Positions 34,192 to 43,920 of a stretch of DNA of 64,000 nt are shown piece by piece (position 1 is the first letter of the stretch; the number at the start of each line of letters is the position of its first letter). Position numbers and translations under genes: made by a program. Source of the stretch: Flavobacteriales bacterium UBA6057. GTDB lineage: Bacteria > Bacteroidota > Bacteroidia > Flavobacteriales_G > Salibacteraceae. The stretch lies in contig DIYJ01000015.1 of the NCBI GenBank assembly GCA_002428995.1, positions 62,001 to 126,000 of the forward strand. The letters are read 5' to 3'. The notes beneath the pieces were generated by a model. That model made no database searches. It was given only the letters and a program-made list of their open reading frames with translations, and was not told the origin of the DNA.

Positions 34192-34221
34192 TTTGTTAAT
34201 TTCCAAATATTTACTACTTTG
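34192..34221 (+). promoter_or_regulatory. Promoter of the primary sigma factor gene
   Basis: TTTG at 34192-34195 (-33) and TACTTTG at 34215-34221 (close to TAnnTTTG, one base short), 19 bases apart. The predicted start near 34225 gives a leader of about 40 bases before the ATG at 34265. Confidence 0.5.
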
Positions 34222-34264
34222 ACCAACCTATTACCGAAAAACAAAAACCTAAACCTTCCCGCAC

Positions 34265-35125
34265 ATGCGTCAGCTTAAGATCACTAAGCAACTCACCAAC
34301 CGCGATAGTAAGTCCATAGACAAGTATTTGAGTGATGTTTCCAAAGAAGGAATGATTACTCCGGAACAAGAAGTTCAACTCGCCATTCGCATCAAACAGG
34401 GCGATGAGGCATCGTTGAACAAAATGGTAAGTGCCAACCTGAGATTTGTGATCTCTGTTGCTAAACAGTACCAAGGTCATGGGTTGACATTAGAAGATCT
34501 GATCGCAGAGGGGAACATCGGTCTCATTATCGCTGCCAAGCGTTTTGACGAGACGAAGGGTTTTAAATTCATCTCTTACGCTGTTTGGTGGATTCGCCAG
34601 AGCATCATGCAAGCCATTGCAGAAAACTCGCGTGTCGTAAGACTGCCACTCAACAAGGTAAGTGCCATCCAGAAGGTGGCTCAGGCATTTTCTCAATTGG
34701 AGCAGAAGTACGAACGTGCCCCTTCCAATGATGAAATTGGAGAATACCTGGAAGCCAACGCTGACAGTGTTGGAGACCTTTTCGTTTACGCACAAAAGCA
34801 AGTGTCTGTGGATGCTCCGTTATTGGAGGGAGAAGACAATAGCCTCCTGCATGTAATGGAAAACGATTCCTCGGAGGTTCCTACGGATATGCTCATGCAT
34901 GAATCGCTTCGCAGAGACATCGAACGCGTTTTGGTAAACCTCAAAGAGCGGGAAGCAGATGTGCTTCGCCTATCCTTTGGACTGAACGGGATGCCACCCA
35001 TGACACTGGAAGAAATCGCGAATAATCTTGGCCTTACAAGAGAGCGAATTCGTCAGATCAGAGAGAAGGGGTTGAGAAGTTTGCGCAAGAGAGCCAACAG
35101 CCAGTTGCTCAAAAACTATTTGTAA
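34265..35125 (+). CDS. rpoD: Primary RNA polymerase sigma factor (RpoD/SigA type)
   Basis: 286 residues, short for a sigma-70 because region 1.1 and the non-conserved region are missing, as is usual in Bacteroidota. Region 1.2/2 starts near residue 15 (DSKSIDKYLSDVSKEGMITPEQE). Region 2 has the -10-binding helix FKFISYAVWWIRQSIMQAI (about 97-115). Region 3 is at about 130-200 and region 4 (about 225-286) ends in the helix-turn-helix MTLEEIANNLGLTRERIRQI. It should recognise the TTTG and TAnnTTTG promoters proposed in this window. It is convergent with the HU/SPOR gene, their ends overlapping by ten bases. Confidence 0.95.
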   Translation: MRQLKITKQLTNRDSKSIDKYLSDVSKEGMITPEQEVQLAIRIKQGDEASLNKMVSANLRFVISVAKQYQGHGLTLEDLIAEGNIGLIIAAKRFDETKGFKFISYAVWWIRQSIMQAIAENSRVVRLPLNKVSAIQKVAQAFSQLEQKYERAPSNDEIGEYLEANADSVGDLFVYAQKQVSVDAPLLEGEDNSLLHVMENDSSEVPTDMLMHESLRRDIERVLVNLKEREADVLRLSFGLNGMPPMTLEEIANNLGLTRERIRQIREKGLRSLRKRANSQLLKNYL

Positions 35126-36243
35126 AGGAGCCACGCTCCGGGAAGATCATTTTTCAAAGAGGTGAGCGCTTGCTTAGCCTCTTTTTTTGTGGCAAAACTT
35201 GCCACACTCACCCGGTAGAGCGAGCCTTTCTGATCCACGATACCAGCGCTGTACCCCATTCGACCATACGTATTGGCCAAACCATCAGCATTGGACTTTT
35301 CTCCAAAGCATCCACCAATCACATGGTAGCGAAGCGTGCTGTTGGATCTTGCCACCCTCTTGGCTTCCCGCTTACTTACCACCAATGTCTTGTCCGGTTG
35401 ACTCGTTTTCTTGATGCTCAGGAAGCGGTCATTCTCCACGATTTCCAGCGCGCTGACATAGTCGAGTGACTCTTCAGCGTTTTCGCCTGCTGTGCGAGCC
35501 TTGTAAGTGACACAAGCCTTTTCGGCAAAGGGATTCAGGTCAGAATAGTGAAAATTGCTTCGATCTTTTAAAACCGGAGTAAAGGCGGAGAGCCATACCG
35601 TATAACCGATCAAGGGAATGACCACTGCAGCCGCTGCCAATTTCACGTAGGGGAACGACCTTTTCGCTTCTTCCTGTTGAGCCTCTTCGAGAACCACCTG
35701 CTTTTTGGGAGTAGGCTTTTCGACTGCCGGAGCCTGAATGGAAACCACTTTTGGCTCAGGACGCTTCGGTTGCTCCTTCACCACCTTTGGTTTAGCGGGT
35801 TCGGCTTTTTGCTCTTCCTCAGGTTGTTCGACCTGGTGAGCAAAGAAGCTTTCCAGGCCCGTCCCGTCAGAGTAGAAGTCTGCGTTCTCCAGTTGCTCAA
35901 ACCGAATAGATCCGTCCGCATTCAGCGATAGCATTCCTACCTTCTGAAGCTTGACACGTTTCCTGGCTTTCAGCTCTGATCGAAGGAACAATGCATATTC
36001 CTGCACCAACTTCAATCCAGCCTCATATTGCTCTTGCTCTTTACGTGCTACGTAAGACGCTAGCAATCCATCATTATGCGTAAGAAGCTTGTTGAACGAT
36101 ACTTTGCGATGGGGAGGATCGAAACGGTGATTCACCGGATTGATCCTGGCAGGCGCATAATTGGCAACAAAACCTCCAAAGTTGGGAACTACCACACAAT
36201 CGTGGTCTTTCAACAGGTCGGCTATGTAGTGGTCGAGGTTCAT
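35116..36243 (-). CDS. HU-like (CCDC81-type) and SPOR-domain membrane protein
   Basis: 375 residues. The N-terminal 120 residues hold two HU-like CCDC81 prokaryotic domains (DHDCVVVPNFGGFVANYAPA and RKVSFNKLLTHNDGLLASYVA). A Pro/Glu/Lys-rich linker (about 140-200) leads to one transmembrane helix (about 203-222, AAAAVVIPLIGYTVWLSAF). The C-terminal SPOR domain (about 300-375, YHVIGGCFGEKSNADGLAN) would bind denuded peptidoglycan in the periplasm. The cytoplasmic HU part may bind DNA or protein filaments, so this could link cell wall and nucleoid or division. It is a conserved Bacteroidota type of unknown function. Confidence 0.87.
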   Translation of the reverse strand: MNLDHYIADLLKDHDCVVVPNFGGFVANYAPARINPVNHRFDPPHRKVSFNKLLTHNDGLLASYVARKEQEQYEAGLKLVQEYALFLRSELKARKRVKLQKVGMLSLNADGSIRFEQLENADFYSDGTGLESFFAHQVEQPEEEQKAEPAKPKVVKEQPKRPEPKVVSIQAPAVEKPTPKKQVVLEEAQQEEAKRSFPYVKLAAAAVVIPLIGYTVWLSAFTPVLKDRSNFHYSDLNPFAEKACVTYKARTAGENAEESLDYVSALEIVENDRFLSIKKTSQPDKTLVVSKREAKRVARSNSTLRYHVIGGCFGEKSNADGLANTYGRMGYSAGIVDQKGSLYRVSVASFATKKEAKQALTSLKNDLPGAWLLYK

Positions 36244-36277
36244 TTAGGAATGACGCGTCTGCAAACGTAGCCAAATG

Positions 36278-37018
36278 CTATTCAGGCATCAAGGCCAGCA
36301 CGCGGTTTACATCTTCTGGTGTGTCAATCGCCACAGAGTCAAACTCTGTCACTTTCACCTTGATCTTGTAACCGTTTTCAAGCCATCTCAGCTGCTCAAG
36401 CGATTCAGCTTTCTCTAACCCAGAGGCCGGAAGCTTGCCCAGCTCTCGCAAAATGTCAGCACGGTATCCATAGATGCCTACATGCTTGAAGTATTCGTGA
36501 TTTTCCAACCACTGTTCAGCAGGCTTCATCTGATAAGGGATCGCATGCCGGCTGAAGTAAATAGCATCGCAGTTACTGTTCAATACCACCTTGGCCTTGC
36601 TGGCATCAAAGAGGAGATCAACATCTGCAATTTTCACCGCCAGCGTGGCAATCTCCGTATCGTCATCGTTGAAGCAGAATGCGAGCAAATCAAGCTGAGC
36701 AGGGTGAATGAGCGGCTCGTCTCCCTGTATGTTGATGATGGCATCAAAAGGTTCGTCCAATTGCTTCATCACCTCCACACAGCGGTCTGTACCGCTTTGA
36801 TGATCGGTAGACGTCATCATCACCTCACCATCGAATGACTTTACGTGCTCGTAGATGCGCTCGTCATCGGTCGCAACAATCACTCTCGCGAGCTGGTTAC
36901 TCTTTGCAGCTTGCTCGTAAACACGCTGTATCATGGTTTTCCCTTTCAACTCAAGCAAGGGTTTGCCTGGGAAACGGGTAGAACCATATCGGGCTGGAAT
37001 AACTCCAAGTATCTTCAT
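36278..37018 (-). CDS. kdsB: 3-deoxy-manno-octulosonate cytidylyltransferase
   Basis: 246 residues from the ATG at 37018 (MKILGVIPARYGSTRFPGK). The nucleotide-binding P-loop-like motif is GVIPARYGSTRFPGKPLLEL, with further KdsB motifs VIVATDDERIYEHVKSF, MTSTDHQSGTDRCVEV and IINIQGDEPLIHP. It activates KDO as CMP-KDO for lipopolysaccharide inner core synthesis, in the cytoplasm. The gene stands alone on the minus strand, divergent from dprA (57 bases apart). Confidence 0.95.
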   Translation of the reverse strand: MKILGVIPARYGSTRFPGKPLLELKGKTMIQRVYEQAAKSNQLARVIVATDDERIYEHVKSFDGEVMMTSTDHQSGTDRCVEVMKQLDEPFDAIINIQGDEPLIHPAQLDLLAFCFNDDDTEIATLAVKIADVDLLFDASKAKVVLNSNCDAIYFSRHAIPYQMKPAEQWLENHEYFKHVGIYGYRADILRELGKLPASGLEKAESLEQLRWLENGYKIKVKVTEFDSVAIDTPEDVNRVLALMPE

Positions 37019-37075
37019 GCGTAACAGCGAAATTATCAATCTGCTTTTCCCTCAAAAGTTAAATTCGAACTTTCA

Positions 37076-38173
37076 GTGACCGACCCTCGACTTTTACAAC
37101 TGGCACTTAAAATGCTGGACGGCATCGGGCCTATGCGCTCCAAACGGCTTGTGTCTTATTGTGGTGGGGTCGAGGCAGCCTTTGGTGAGTCGTTGAAAAA
37201 CATCGCCAAGATTCCAGGATTTGGTGAGATTACAGCTCGAAAACTCAACAGGGACGGTGCATTGAGGGAGGCGGAAGCAGAGCTGAAAAAGGTGGATGAG
37301 TTGGGTGTTCGGTTACTGTTTTACCTCGACCCTCAATACCCCCAGCGGCTGTTGCAATGCGATGATGGTCCGGTGCTGCTGTACACAAAAGGAGAGATGG
37401 ATCTCAATCCTCCAAAGAGTTTGGCAATTGTCGGAACCCGGAATGCTTCGGACTATGGCAAGGATGCGGTTGAAAAGCTCGTGAGCGGTTTAGTCCCTCA
37501 CGGTGCAATGATTGTGAGCGGACTCGCATATGGCATTGACATCGCGGCTCACAAAGCGGCCGTTCAAAAAGGACTGCCTACAGTAGGAGTGCTGGGAAAC
37601 TCTCTGGATCGAATTTATCCACAGGTGCATCGCTCCACCGCTGAGCGCATGCTGGAAAACGGAGGCCTCATTTCTGAATTTGCCATCGGTACAAAACCTG
37701 ACCGCGAAAACTTCCCACAGCGGAATCGAATTGTCGCGGGATTGGTGGATGCCATTGTAGTAGTTGAAACGGCTGTGAAAGGTGGTTCCATGATCACTGC
37801 TAACCTCGGATCGGGTTACAGCAGGGACATTCTCGCCTTCCCGGGACGCACAAGCGACCCTTATTCCGGAGGTTGCAACTGGCTGATCAAAACAAATAGG
37901 GCTGCTCTGATCGAAGGCATTGAAGACCTGGAGTACGTTTTAGGCTGGGAGCGGGGAGAATCTAGTGTGCCTGAACAGACGAAAATGTTTGAAGCGCTCA
38001 GTGATGCCGAGCAGAAAGTATACGACCATTTGCAACACAAGGGGAAGTGTTCGTTAGACGATTTGAGTGCGGAAACCGGGTTTTCTATTAGCCGGACCTC
38101 AACCTTATTGCTCGAGATGGAGTTTAAGGGAGCTGTGAAGTCCTTGCCTGGAAAGCACTATTTGCTGGCCTAG
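37076..38173 (+). CDS. dprA: DNA-processing protein DprA
   Basis: 365 residues with GTG start at 37076; an ATG at codon 13 is an alternative. An N-terminal helix-hairpin region (about 5-60, LDGIGPMRSKRLVSYCGGV and IPGFGEITARKL) is followed by the Rossmann-like DprA core (about 100-300) with VGTRNASDYGKDAVEKL, SGLAYGIDIAAHKAAV, VLGNSLDRIYP and IVAGLVDAIVVVETA. A C-terminal winged helix (about 305-365) completes it. DprA loads RecA on incoming single-stranded DNA during natural transformation. No other competence gene lies nearby. Confidence 0.95.
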   Translation: MTDPRLLQLALKMLDGIGPMRSKRLVSYCGGVEAAFGESLKNIAKIPGFGEITARKLNRDGALREAEAELKKVDELGVRLLFYLDPQYPQRLLQCDDGPVLLYTKGEMDLNPPKSLAIVGTRNASDYGKDAVEKLVSGLVPHGAMIVSGLAYGIDIAAHKAAVQKGLPTVGVLGNSLDRIYPQVHRSTAERMLENGGLISEFAIGTKPDRENFPQRNRIVAGLVDAIVVVETAVKGGSMITANLGSGYSRDILAFPGRTSDPYSGGCNWLIKTNRAALIEGIEDLEYVLGWERGESSVPEQTKMFEALSDAEQKVYDHLQHKGKCSLDDLSAETGFSISRTSTLLLEMEFKGAVKSLPGKHYLLA

Positions 38174-38205
38174 CAAAGGATATCTTCACTATTATTGGTA
38201 ACAGC

Positions 38206-41040
38206 ATGCGGCAAATCCTATTCACTATCCTGCTCCTGGTGTCATGCGCACATCTGGGTCTTTCACAAACTAAAGTAGAAGGTAGCGTTACCGACCCTTC
38301 CACGGGCGAACCTCTTATCGGGGCCACCGTAGTGCTGGATGGTACTACCACGGGTACAACCACTGATCTGGATGGGAAATTCTCCTTTGAAACGGACCAG
38401 GAACCACCCCTGAACCTGAAAATATCGTTCATCGGCTACGAGCCGAAGGTGGTTTCCTACACAGGAAAGGAAAAGAAGTTTAAAGTTGGATTGGAGGCTT
38501 CTGCTACCATGTTGGATGCTTTTGAGATGGTCGATTTCAGAATCTCTGAGCGTCAGAAGCAGGAACCGCTCACCGTGGAGCGCATGGATATTTTGGCCAT
38601 CAAGGAAACGCCTTCCGATAACTTCTATGATGGTCTGGCGATGCTCAAAGGAGTTGATCTTACTTCAGCCAGTTTGGGCTTTAAGGTGATCAATACACGT
38701 GGATTTAATAGCACGAGCCCGGTTCGGTCGCTCCAGTTAATTGATGGAGTGGACAATCAAAGTCCGGGGCTGAACTTTTCACTCGGGAACTTCCTCGGCT
38801 CGTCTGATTTGGATGTGATGAGTGTGGACATTGTAGCGGGCGCGAGTTCTGCTTTTTATGGTCCAGGAGCGTTTAACGGTGTGATCAACATGACCACCAA
38901 AGATCCTTTCGACTTTCCGGGATTGAGCTTTTCTACAAAGGTGGGCGAGCGTAACCTGCAGGAATATGCCGCCCGGTGGGCACAGGTGATTGAAAACAAG
39001 GAAGGCAAACCCAAATTCGCCTACAAGCTGAATTTCTTCTACATGCAGGCGTTCGACTGGTTTGCTGAGAACTACAATGCGGTTGACGACTCTGACTTGA
39101 GCTCCACTAACCCCGGTGGTTATGATGCGGTGAATGTCTACGGAGACGAGGAGTTTGACGATCGAACAGACCCTCTTTCTCAAACGCAATATCCCGGATA
39201 CGGCATTGTCCATAAAACTGGTTATCGGGAACGGGATCTGGCGGATTACAATACGGATAACCTGAAATTGAACGCTGCATTCCACTACAGAATCACAGAT
39301 AGTTTGGAAGTGAGTTATGCGATTAGCTACAGCACAGGGACGACCATCTACCAGGGAGATAACCGCTACAGCCTGAAGGATATCCAGTTCTTGCAAAACC
39401 AGGTAGAAGTAGGGAAGAAAGGGAAGTGGTTTGTACGCGGGTATGCCACCCATGAAGACGCAGGTAATTCCTACGACATAGTCACAACGGGTATTCGAAT
39501 GGCCGAGTCCACCGAAGTGACCGATGCAAACGGAAACGACAACTGGTTTACTGAGTACAGAACCAACTGGGGTGGTCGTGATTATGCTCGAAGACTCCGT
39601 GGTTTTGAGGGGTTCCCTCAATTGGCTGATTTTGGAAACGATGAAGTAGCATGGGGTGCAGCATTGGATGAATGGCTACTTCAGTACACCGATACATTGA
39701 CGGCATGGCATCAGGAACTACGCGGAGCCCTGGAAGACAACCCAAGGGCCGGGCTCCCCAGCTACAGACCTGGAACAGCTCGCTTCGATTCTGTTTTTTC
39801 GGATGTAACCAGCAGGAATTTCACAGAAGGAGGTTCGTTGTTCTACGATCGATCTGCTCTCTACCACGTTCAAGGCGAGTATAAATTTGACATTGATCGA
39901 TTCGAACTGACCACTGGAGGAAACTACCGCTGGTACAGGCCGGAATCGCGCGGAACCATCTTCCAGGATACGCTGACCTATGAACGGGCAATGACGGATT
40001 CGGGAACGGTGATCCTCACAGACTCGAGTTACCGCCAGATCCAAAACGAGGAATTTGGACTTTACCTGGGAGTTGGAACACAGGTGTTGGACGAGAAGCT
40101 ACGTTTCAACTTCACGGTTAGGGTAGATAAAAACCAAAACTTCGATTATCTGTTCTCTCCAGCCGTCTCCGCGGTATACTCGCCCAACAAGAATCATACG
40201 TTTCGTGCGACATTTTCTTCTGCGATTCGAAATCCGACCCTGGCCGATCAATACCTCTACTACAACGTAGGACGGGCCATCCTCCTTGGGAACCTGGAAG
40301 GATATGACTCATTGATCACCACCAACTCATTTGTTGATTATCTGTCAACCCTCAATTCTGATACCCTCGAATACTTTGACGTGGATCCGATCAGCCCGGA
40401 GCGTGTTAGAACGGTTGAATTTGGATATCGGGGAACTTGGTTTGATAAGGTATACATCGACCTTAGTGCTTACCAAAGCTGGTATACTGATTTTATAGGT
40501 TTTGTGATTGGAATTGATTCTGATTTCGACCTTATCGGTTTTCCTTCCAATCCTCAGGTTTATCGCCTGGCTGCCAATGCTGAGGGCGAGGTTCAAACAC
40601 AAGGATTATCGGTTGGAGCTAATTACTACTACGCTAAGAAACATGCCTTTAATGGCAATTACTCCTACAACCGGCTGACTTCGGGCGATGATGACCCGAT
40701 CATTCCTGCCTACAACACGCCAGAGCACAAGTACAACATAGGATTGTCGGGCAGGGATATTATCCTACCGTTTCTGAAGTTTGGCAGGTGGGGTTATGCG
40801 GTAAACTACCGATGGGTGGAAGGCTTCCGTTTTGAAGGGTCGCCTCAGTTTACAGGAGATATTTCTTCCTACGGATTAGTGAATGCACAAGTAAACTATT
40901 CCATCCCCGCATGGTTCGTTACTTTCAAACTAGGCGCTTCCAACGTCTTAGATAATCGTGTATATCAAGTTTATGGTGGCCCCAGAGTAGGTCGATTAGC
41001 TTATATTTCCTTGCTTTTCGACTGGAATAGGGCGAAATAA
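38206..41040 (+). CDS. TonB-dependent outer-membrane receptor
   Basis: 944 residues. A signal peptide (about 1-21, MRQILFTILLLVSCAHLGLS) precedes a CarboxypepD_reg-like beta domain (about 24-105, VEGSVTDPSTGEPLIGATV). A plug domain (about 125-250) has NFYDGLAMLKGVD and VRSLQLIDGVDNQSPG. A 22-strand barrel fills about 260-944 and ends with the aromatic LAYISLLFDWNRAK. It imports an unknown substrate driven by TonB. Downstream, 31 bases away, is a T9SS-exported esterase, so the pair may capture and break down an ester compound. There is no SusD partner. Confidence 0.93.
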   Translation: MRQILFTILLLVSCAHLGLSQTKVEGSVTDPSTGEPLIGATVVLDGTTTGTTTDLDGKFSFETDQEPPLNLKISFIGYEPKVVSYTGKEKKFKVGLEASATMLDAFEMVDFRISERQKQEPLTVERMDILAIKETPSDNFYDGLAMLKGVDLTSASLGFKVINTRGFNSTSPVRSLQLIDGVDNQSPGLNFSLGNFLGSSDLDVMSVDIVAGASSAFYGPGAFNGVINMTTKDPFDFPGLSFSTKVGERNLQEYAARWAQVIENKEGKPKFAYKLNFFYMQAFDWFAENYNAVDDSDLSSTNPGGYDAVNVYGDEEFDDRTDPLSQTQYPGYGIVHKTGYRERDLADYNTDNLKLNAAFHYRITDSLEVSYAISYSTGTTIYQGDNRYSLKDIQFLQNQVEVGKKGKWFVRGYATHEDAGNSYDIVTTGIRMAESTEVTDANGNDNWFTEYRTNWGGRDYARRLRGFEGFPQLADFGNDEVAWGAALDEWLLQYTDTLTAWHQELRGALEDNPRAGLPSYRPGTARFDSVFSDVTSRNFTEGGSLFYDRSALYHVQGEYKFDIDRFELTTGGNYRWYRPESRGTIFQDTLTYERAMTDSGTVILTDSSYRQIQNEEFGLYLGVGTQVLDEKLRFNFTVRVDKNQNFDYLFSPAVSAVYSPNKNHTFRATFSSAIRNPTLADQYLYYNVGRAILLGNLEGYDSLITTNSFVDYLSTLNSDTLEYFDVDPISPERVRTVEFGYRGTWFDKVYIDLSAYQSWYTDFIGFVIGIDSDFDLIGFPSNPQVYRLAANAEGEVQTQGLSVGANYYYAKKHAFNGNYSYNRLTSGDDDPIIPAYNTPEHKYNIGLSGRDIILPFLKFGRWGYAVNYRWVEGFRFEGSPQFTGDISSYGLVNAQVNYSIPAWFVTFKLGASNVLDNRVYQVYGGPRVGRLAYISLLFDWNRAK

Positions 41041-41071
41041 TGTACTTTGTTAACTTTAAATTAATCTATTC

Positions 41072-42814
41072 ATGAAAAGAGTTTTACCCTTTCTCCTTTG
41101 CGTCTGTGTAGCAGCCGTTTCGATGGCTCAAGACCGTTATCTTGAGGAGGTTTTCACTGATAGTGAGATCACCATCTCAAAGAATATTCCCTACGGAATT
41201 AATGTAAACCCTCTCCTTAACACTTCGCTGCTTGATCCAAGTTATGTGGGTGCAAATGCAGTCCAGATCACTATGGAAAAGGACTCGTTGGTGAATATTA
41301 TTGCGGCTGACGATCCCATCCCTGCCAGCTTTCTTACTCCTTTCGCGCTTGATAGCAGTACGCTGCTGAAGGTGACAACACTGGAAATGGACGTCTACAT
41401 GCCAGACATGTCAGTTGATACTGAAACAGAGCGTCCGGTAATTGTGTACGTGCATACTGGAAACTTCCTTCCACCTGTAGTGAACGGAAGCTATGGCGGT
41501 TCTAAAGAAGACTCTTCGGCAGTGGAACTGTGTAAGCGATGGGCAAAACGCGGCTTTGTAGCTGTTGCCCCAAACTATCGTCACGGATGGAATCCTGTAG
41601 CGCTCGGTCCTGAAGGACTGATCACCAGAAGGGCTACACTGTTGAATGCTGTTTATCGTGCGATTCATGACGTGCAATACTGTGTGAAAGGATTGCGCGA
41701 GGATGCCACTGATTATGGAATTGATGAGGACAACTTTGCGATGTACGGCTCTGGCTCAGGAGGTTACATTGCCTTAGCTTACAACACGCTGGATGATCAG
41801 GCAGGAACGCAGGTTCCTAAGTTTGTTTTTGGAGGAAACTCCATCGTAGTGCCAAGTGTGGTTGGTGATGTCAATGGAGAAGGCGGCTTGATCAACCTGT
41901 ATCAGGACAATGGTTTCTCTGACGATGTAGACATGACAGTGAATGCCGGTGGTGCTTTAGGCGAGCTTTCCTGGATGGATGCCTCAGATGCTCCCCTTGT
42001 TACTTTCCACTCTCCTTACGACCAGTTTGCACCATTTGATACAGGAACCGTTATTGTTCCAACTACCAACGATGACGTGGTGGATGTAAATGGACCAAAC
42101 ACTTTCATGGTCAAGGCTAATGCACTCGGATTAAACAGTGCATATTCTGGTACCTACACGGATGCTTACACTGCTCGAGCTAGTTCATTCCATGGGCGTA
42201 GCATGAGCAACTCTCCGGTAATCAATGTGAATGATCCTATCGAGATCCCTGACAACGGTGATGTTGAAGGACTGTTTACAGTGGTAGTGAGAGATGGTAA
42301 TGGTGACATTGAGCCTAACGGTTCTCCATGGGATTGGTGGAGCATGAGCGACCTTACCGCACTTGTATCCGCCACTAATGCCGCAACGAATGGTAGCTAC
42401 GATGCGAACGAAATCAATACCAATTCAATGGCTACAAATCCCAATCAGTCTCCTACACAGGGACGCGTTTACATCGATACGATCATCGGTTACATGATTC
42501 CACGCGTTGTAAAGACCCTTCAGATTGGAAACTGGCAATCGGTGAACGTAGACGAGTTGTACATGGATCGCGAGGACGTGAATGTGTATCCAAATCCTGC
42601 GACTACCACGCTTACGGTAAAGGCTTCCAGCCCAACCATGAACATTGCTTCTTATGAGATCTTCGATATGATGGGACGCACTGTGAAAGCAGAAACGGGA
42701 CTCAACGAGTATTTGCTTGAGCTTGGTGTGGAAGACATGAACACCGGATTGTACATGGGGAACTTTACCCTTGACTCTGGTGAAACCATCGTGAAGAGAT
42801 TCACGGTAGAGTAA
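41072..42814 (+). CDS. T9SS-exported alpha/beta hydrolase (esterase)
   Basis: 580 residues. Signal peptide (about 1-20, MKRVLPFLLCVCVAAVSMAQ). The alpha/beta hydrolase core (about 105-330) starts with RPVIVYVHTGNF (an HG-type oxyanion strand) and has the nucleophile elbow G-S-G-S-G-G in AMYGSGSGGYIALAY (near residue 228). A middle Asp/Gly-rich insert (about 285-440) is long for the family. The C-terminal 75 residues are a T9SS type A sorting domain (VNVYPNPATTTLTV ... NTGLYMGNFTLDSG). It probably hydrolyses an ester on the cell surface or outside. Substrate is unknown; the TonB receptor just upstream may import the product. Confidence 0.87.
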   Translation: MKRVLPFLLCVCVAAVSMAQDRYLEEVFTDSEITISKNIPYGINVNPLLNTSLLDPSYVGANAVQITMEKDSLVNIIAADDPIPASFLTPFALDSSTLLKVTTLEMDVYMPDMSVDTETERPVIVYVHTGNFLPPVVNGSYGGSKEDSSAVELCKRWAKRGFVAVAPNYRHGWNPVALGPEGLITRRATLLNAVYRAIHDVQYCVKGLREDATDYGIDEDNFAMYGSGSGGYIALAYNTLDDQAGTQVPKFVFGGNSIVVPSVVGDVNGEGGLINLYQDNGFSDDVDMTVNAGGALGELSWMDASDAPLVTFHSPYDQFAPFDTGTVIVPTTNDDVVDVNGPNTFMVKANALGLNSAYSGTYTDAYTARASSFHGRSMSNSPVINVNDPIEIPDNGDVEGLFTVVVRDGNGDIEPNGSPWDWWSMSDLTALVSATNAATNGSYDANEINTNSMATNPNQSPTQGRVYIDTIIGYMIPRVVKTLQIGNWQSVNVDELYMDREDVNVYPNPATTTLTVKASSPTMNIASYEIFDMMGRTVKAETGLNEYLLELGVEDMNTGLYMGNFTLDSGETIVKRFTVE

Positions 42815-42840
42815 ATGAGACGAAACATATAATTGCTTTG

Positions 42841-42869
42841 AAAAGCCATCCTTTCGAGGGTGGCTTTTT
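42841..42869 (+). terminator. Rho-independent terminator after the esterase gene
   Basis: Arms AAAAGCCATCC and GGGTGGCTTTT pair around TTTCGA, followed by a run of T. It lies 27 bases after the esterase stop and before the next ATG, so it ends the TonB receptor-esterase transcript. The A-rich left flank may also allow termination on the opposite strand. Confidence 0.8.
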
Positions 42870-42886
42870 ACTTATTTAGTGAACCT

Positions 42887-43870
42887 ATGAACAGAACCTT
42901 CCGTATCGTATCCACCCTCATCGTCATCTTGGTAGCCGTCTATTTCCTTGGTCCCATGCCGGACTTTGGGCCGATCAATAACGCTCCGAAGGCCCTTGAT
43001 ATCGATTTGGATAAGCTGGAGAGCTTTGTTGCAGCACAGCAGCCGCTGGATGTTTTACCGGGAAATGCGGGTGAGATTGTTTGGGCAGACTCTGTGCGCA
43101 AAACGGAGTACTCCATGGTTTATCTCCATGGCTTCAGCGCCAGTGCTATGGAAGGAGATCCCATTCATAAGAACCTCGCCAAGCGCTTTGGTTGCAACCT
43201 CTACATACCCCTTCAAGTGGGGCATGGCCAGGACGATGAAGATGCTTTCAAAGGCCTGACACCGGATGCGATGGTCGAATCCGCCAAGGAAGCCATCGCC
43301 ATCGGGAAGCTTCTGGGTGAGAAGGTCATTGTTTTTGGAACCTCTACCGGCTGTACCTACGGCATTTATCTCACACCAGAGGATCCGGCAGTTGAAGCGC
43401 TGGTCCTGCTTTCTCCAAACATCGAAATTTATGACCCTACAGCTTTCTTGCTAGATATGCCTTGGGGAAAGCAGATCGCGGGATTGGTAATAGGGAGTGA
43501 ATACCGCACCGTGGAATATCCCAAAGAAGTCCAACCTTATTGGTACTCACGCTACCATATTGACGGGCTCATTGCCCTTCAGCGACTGCTCGATGAATCG
43601 ATGACTTCCGAGACCTTCGCCACCTTGGATAAGCCCGTTTTCATGGGCTATTACTACAAAAACGAGCAGGAAATGGACCATGTGGTTTCAGTAGAGGCCA
43701 TGCACGATTTCTTTGAGGAAATCTCTACTCCCGAAGACCAGAAAAAGGCTGTTGCCTTTGCAGATGGCACGGAACACGTGCTTGGTTCAAGTCTCAAGAA
43801 TCCCAATTGGAAGCACGTTCAGGAAGAGGTCGTCAGCTTCCTGGAAACACAAGTATTTAAGGCGCCTTAG
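42887..43870 (+). CDS. Exported alpha/beta hydrolase, lipase-like
   Basis: 327 residues from the ATG at 42887. An N-terminal hydrophobic helix (about 4-24, IVSTLIVILVAVYFLGPMP) is an anchor or signal. The hydrolase core has VYLHGFSAS (oxyanion HG, about 80-88) and the nucleophile elbow FGTSTGCTYGIYL with G-T-S-T-G (near residue 155). A late GTEHV segment suits the catalytic His. It resembles Bacteroidota serine aminopeptidase/monoacylglycerol-lipase-type hydrolases. Substrate is unknown. It follows a terminator, so it has its own promoter. Confidence 0.85.
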   Translation: MNRTFRIVSTLIVILVAVYFLGPMPDFGPINNAPKALDIDLDKLESFVAAQQPLDVLPGNAGEIVWADSVRKTEYSMVYLHGFSASAMEGDPIHKNLAKRFGCNLYIPLQVGHGQDDEDAFKGLTPDAMVESAKEAIAIGKLLGEKVIVFGTSTGCTYGIYLTPEDPAVEALVLLSPNIEIYDPTAFLLDMPWGKQIAGLVIGSEYRTVEYPKEVQPYWYSRYHIDGLIALQRLLDESMTSETFATLDKPVFMGYYYKNEQEMDHVVSVEAMHDFFEEISTPEDQKKAVAFADGTEHVLGSSLKNPNWKHVQEEVVSFLETQVFKAP

Positions 43871-43920
43871 CCTGATTTGAGCTAAGATTCATTCTAAGTG
43901 TTCTGATGCTCACTCTGGGT

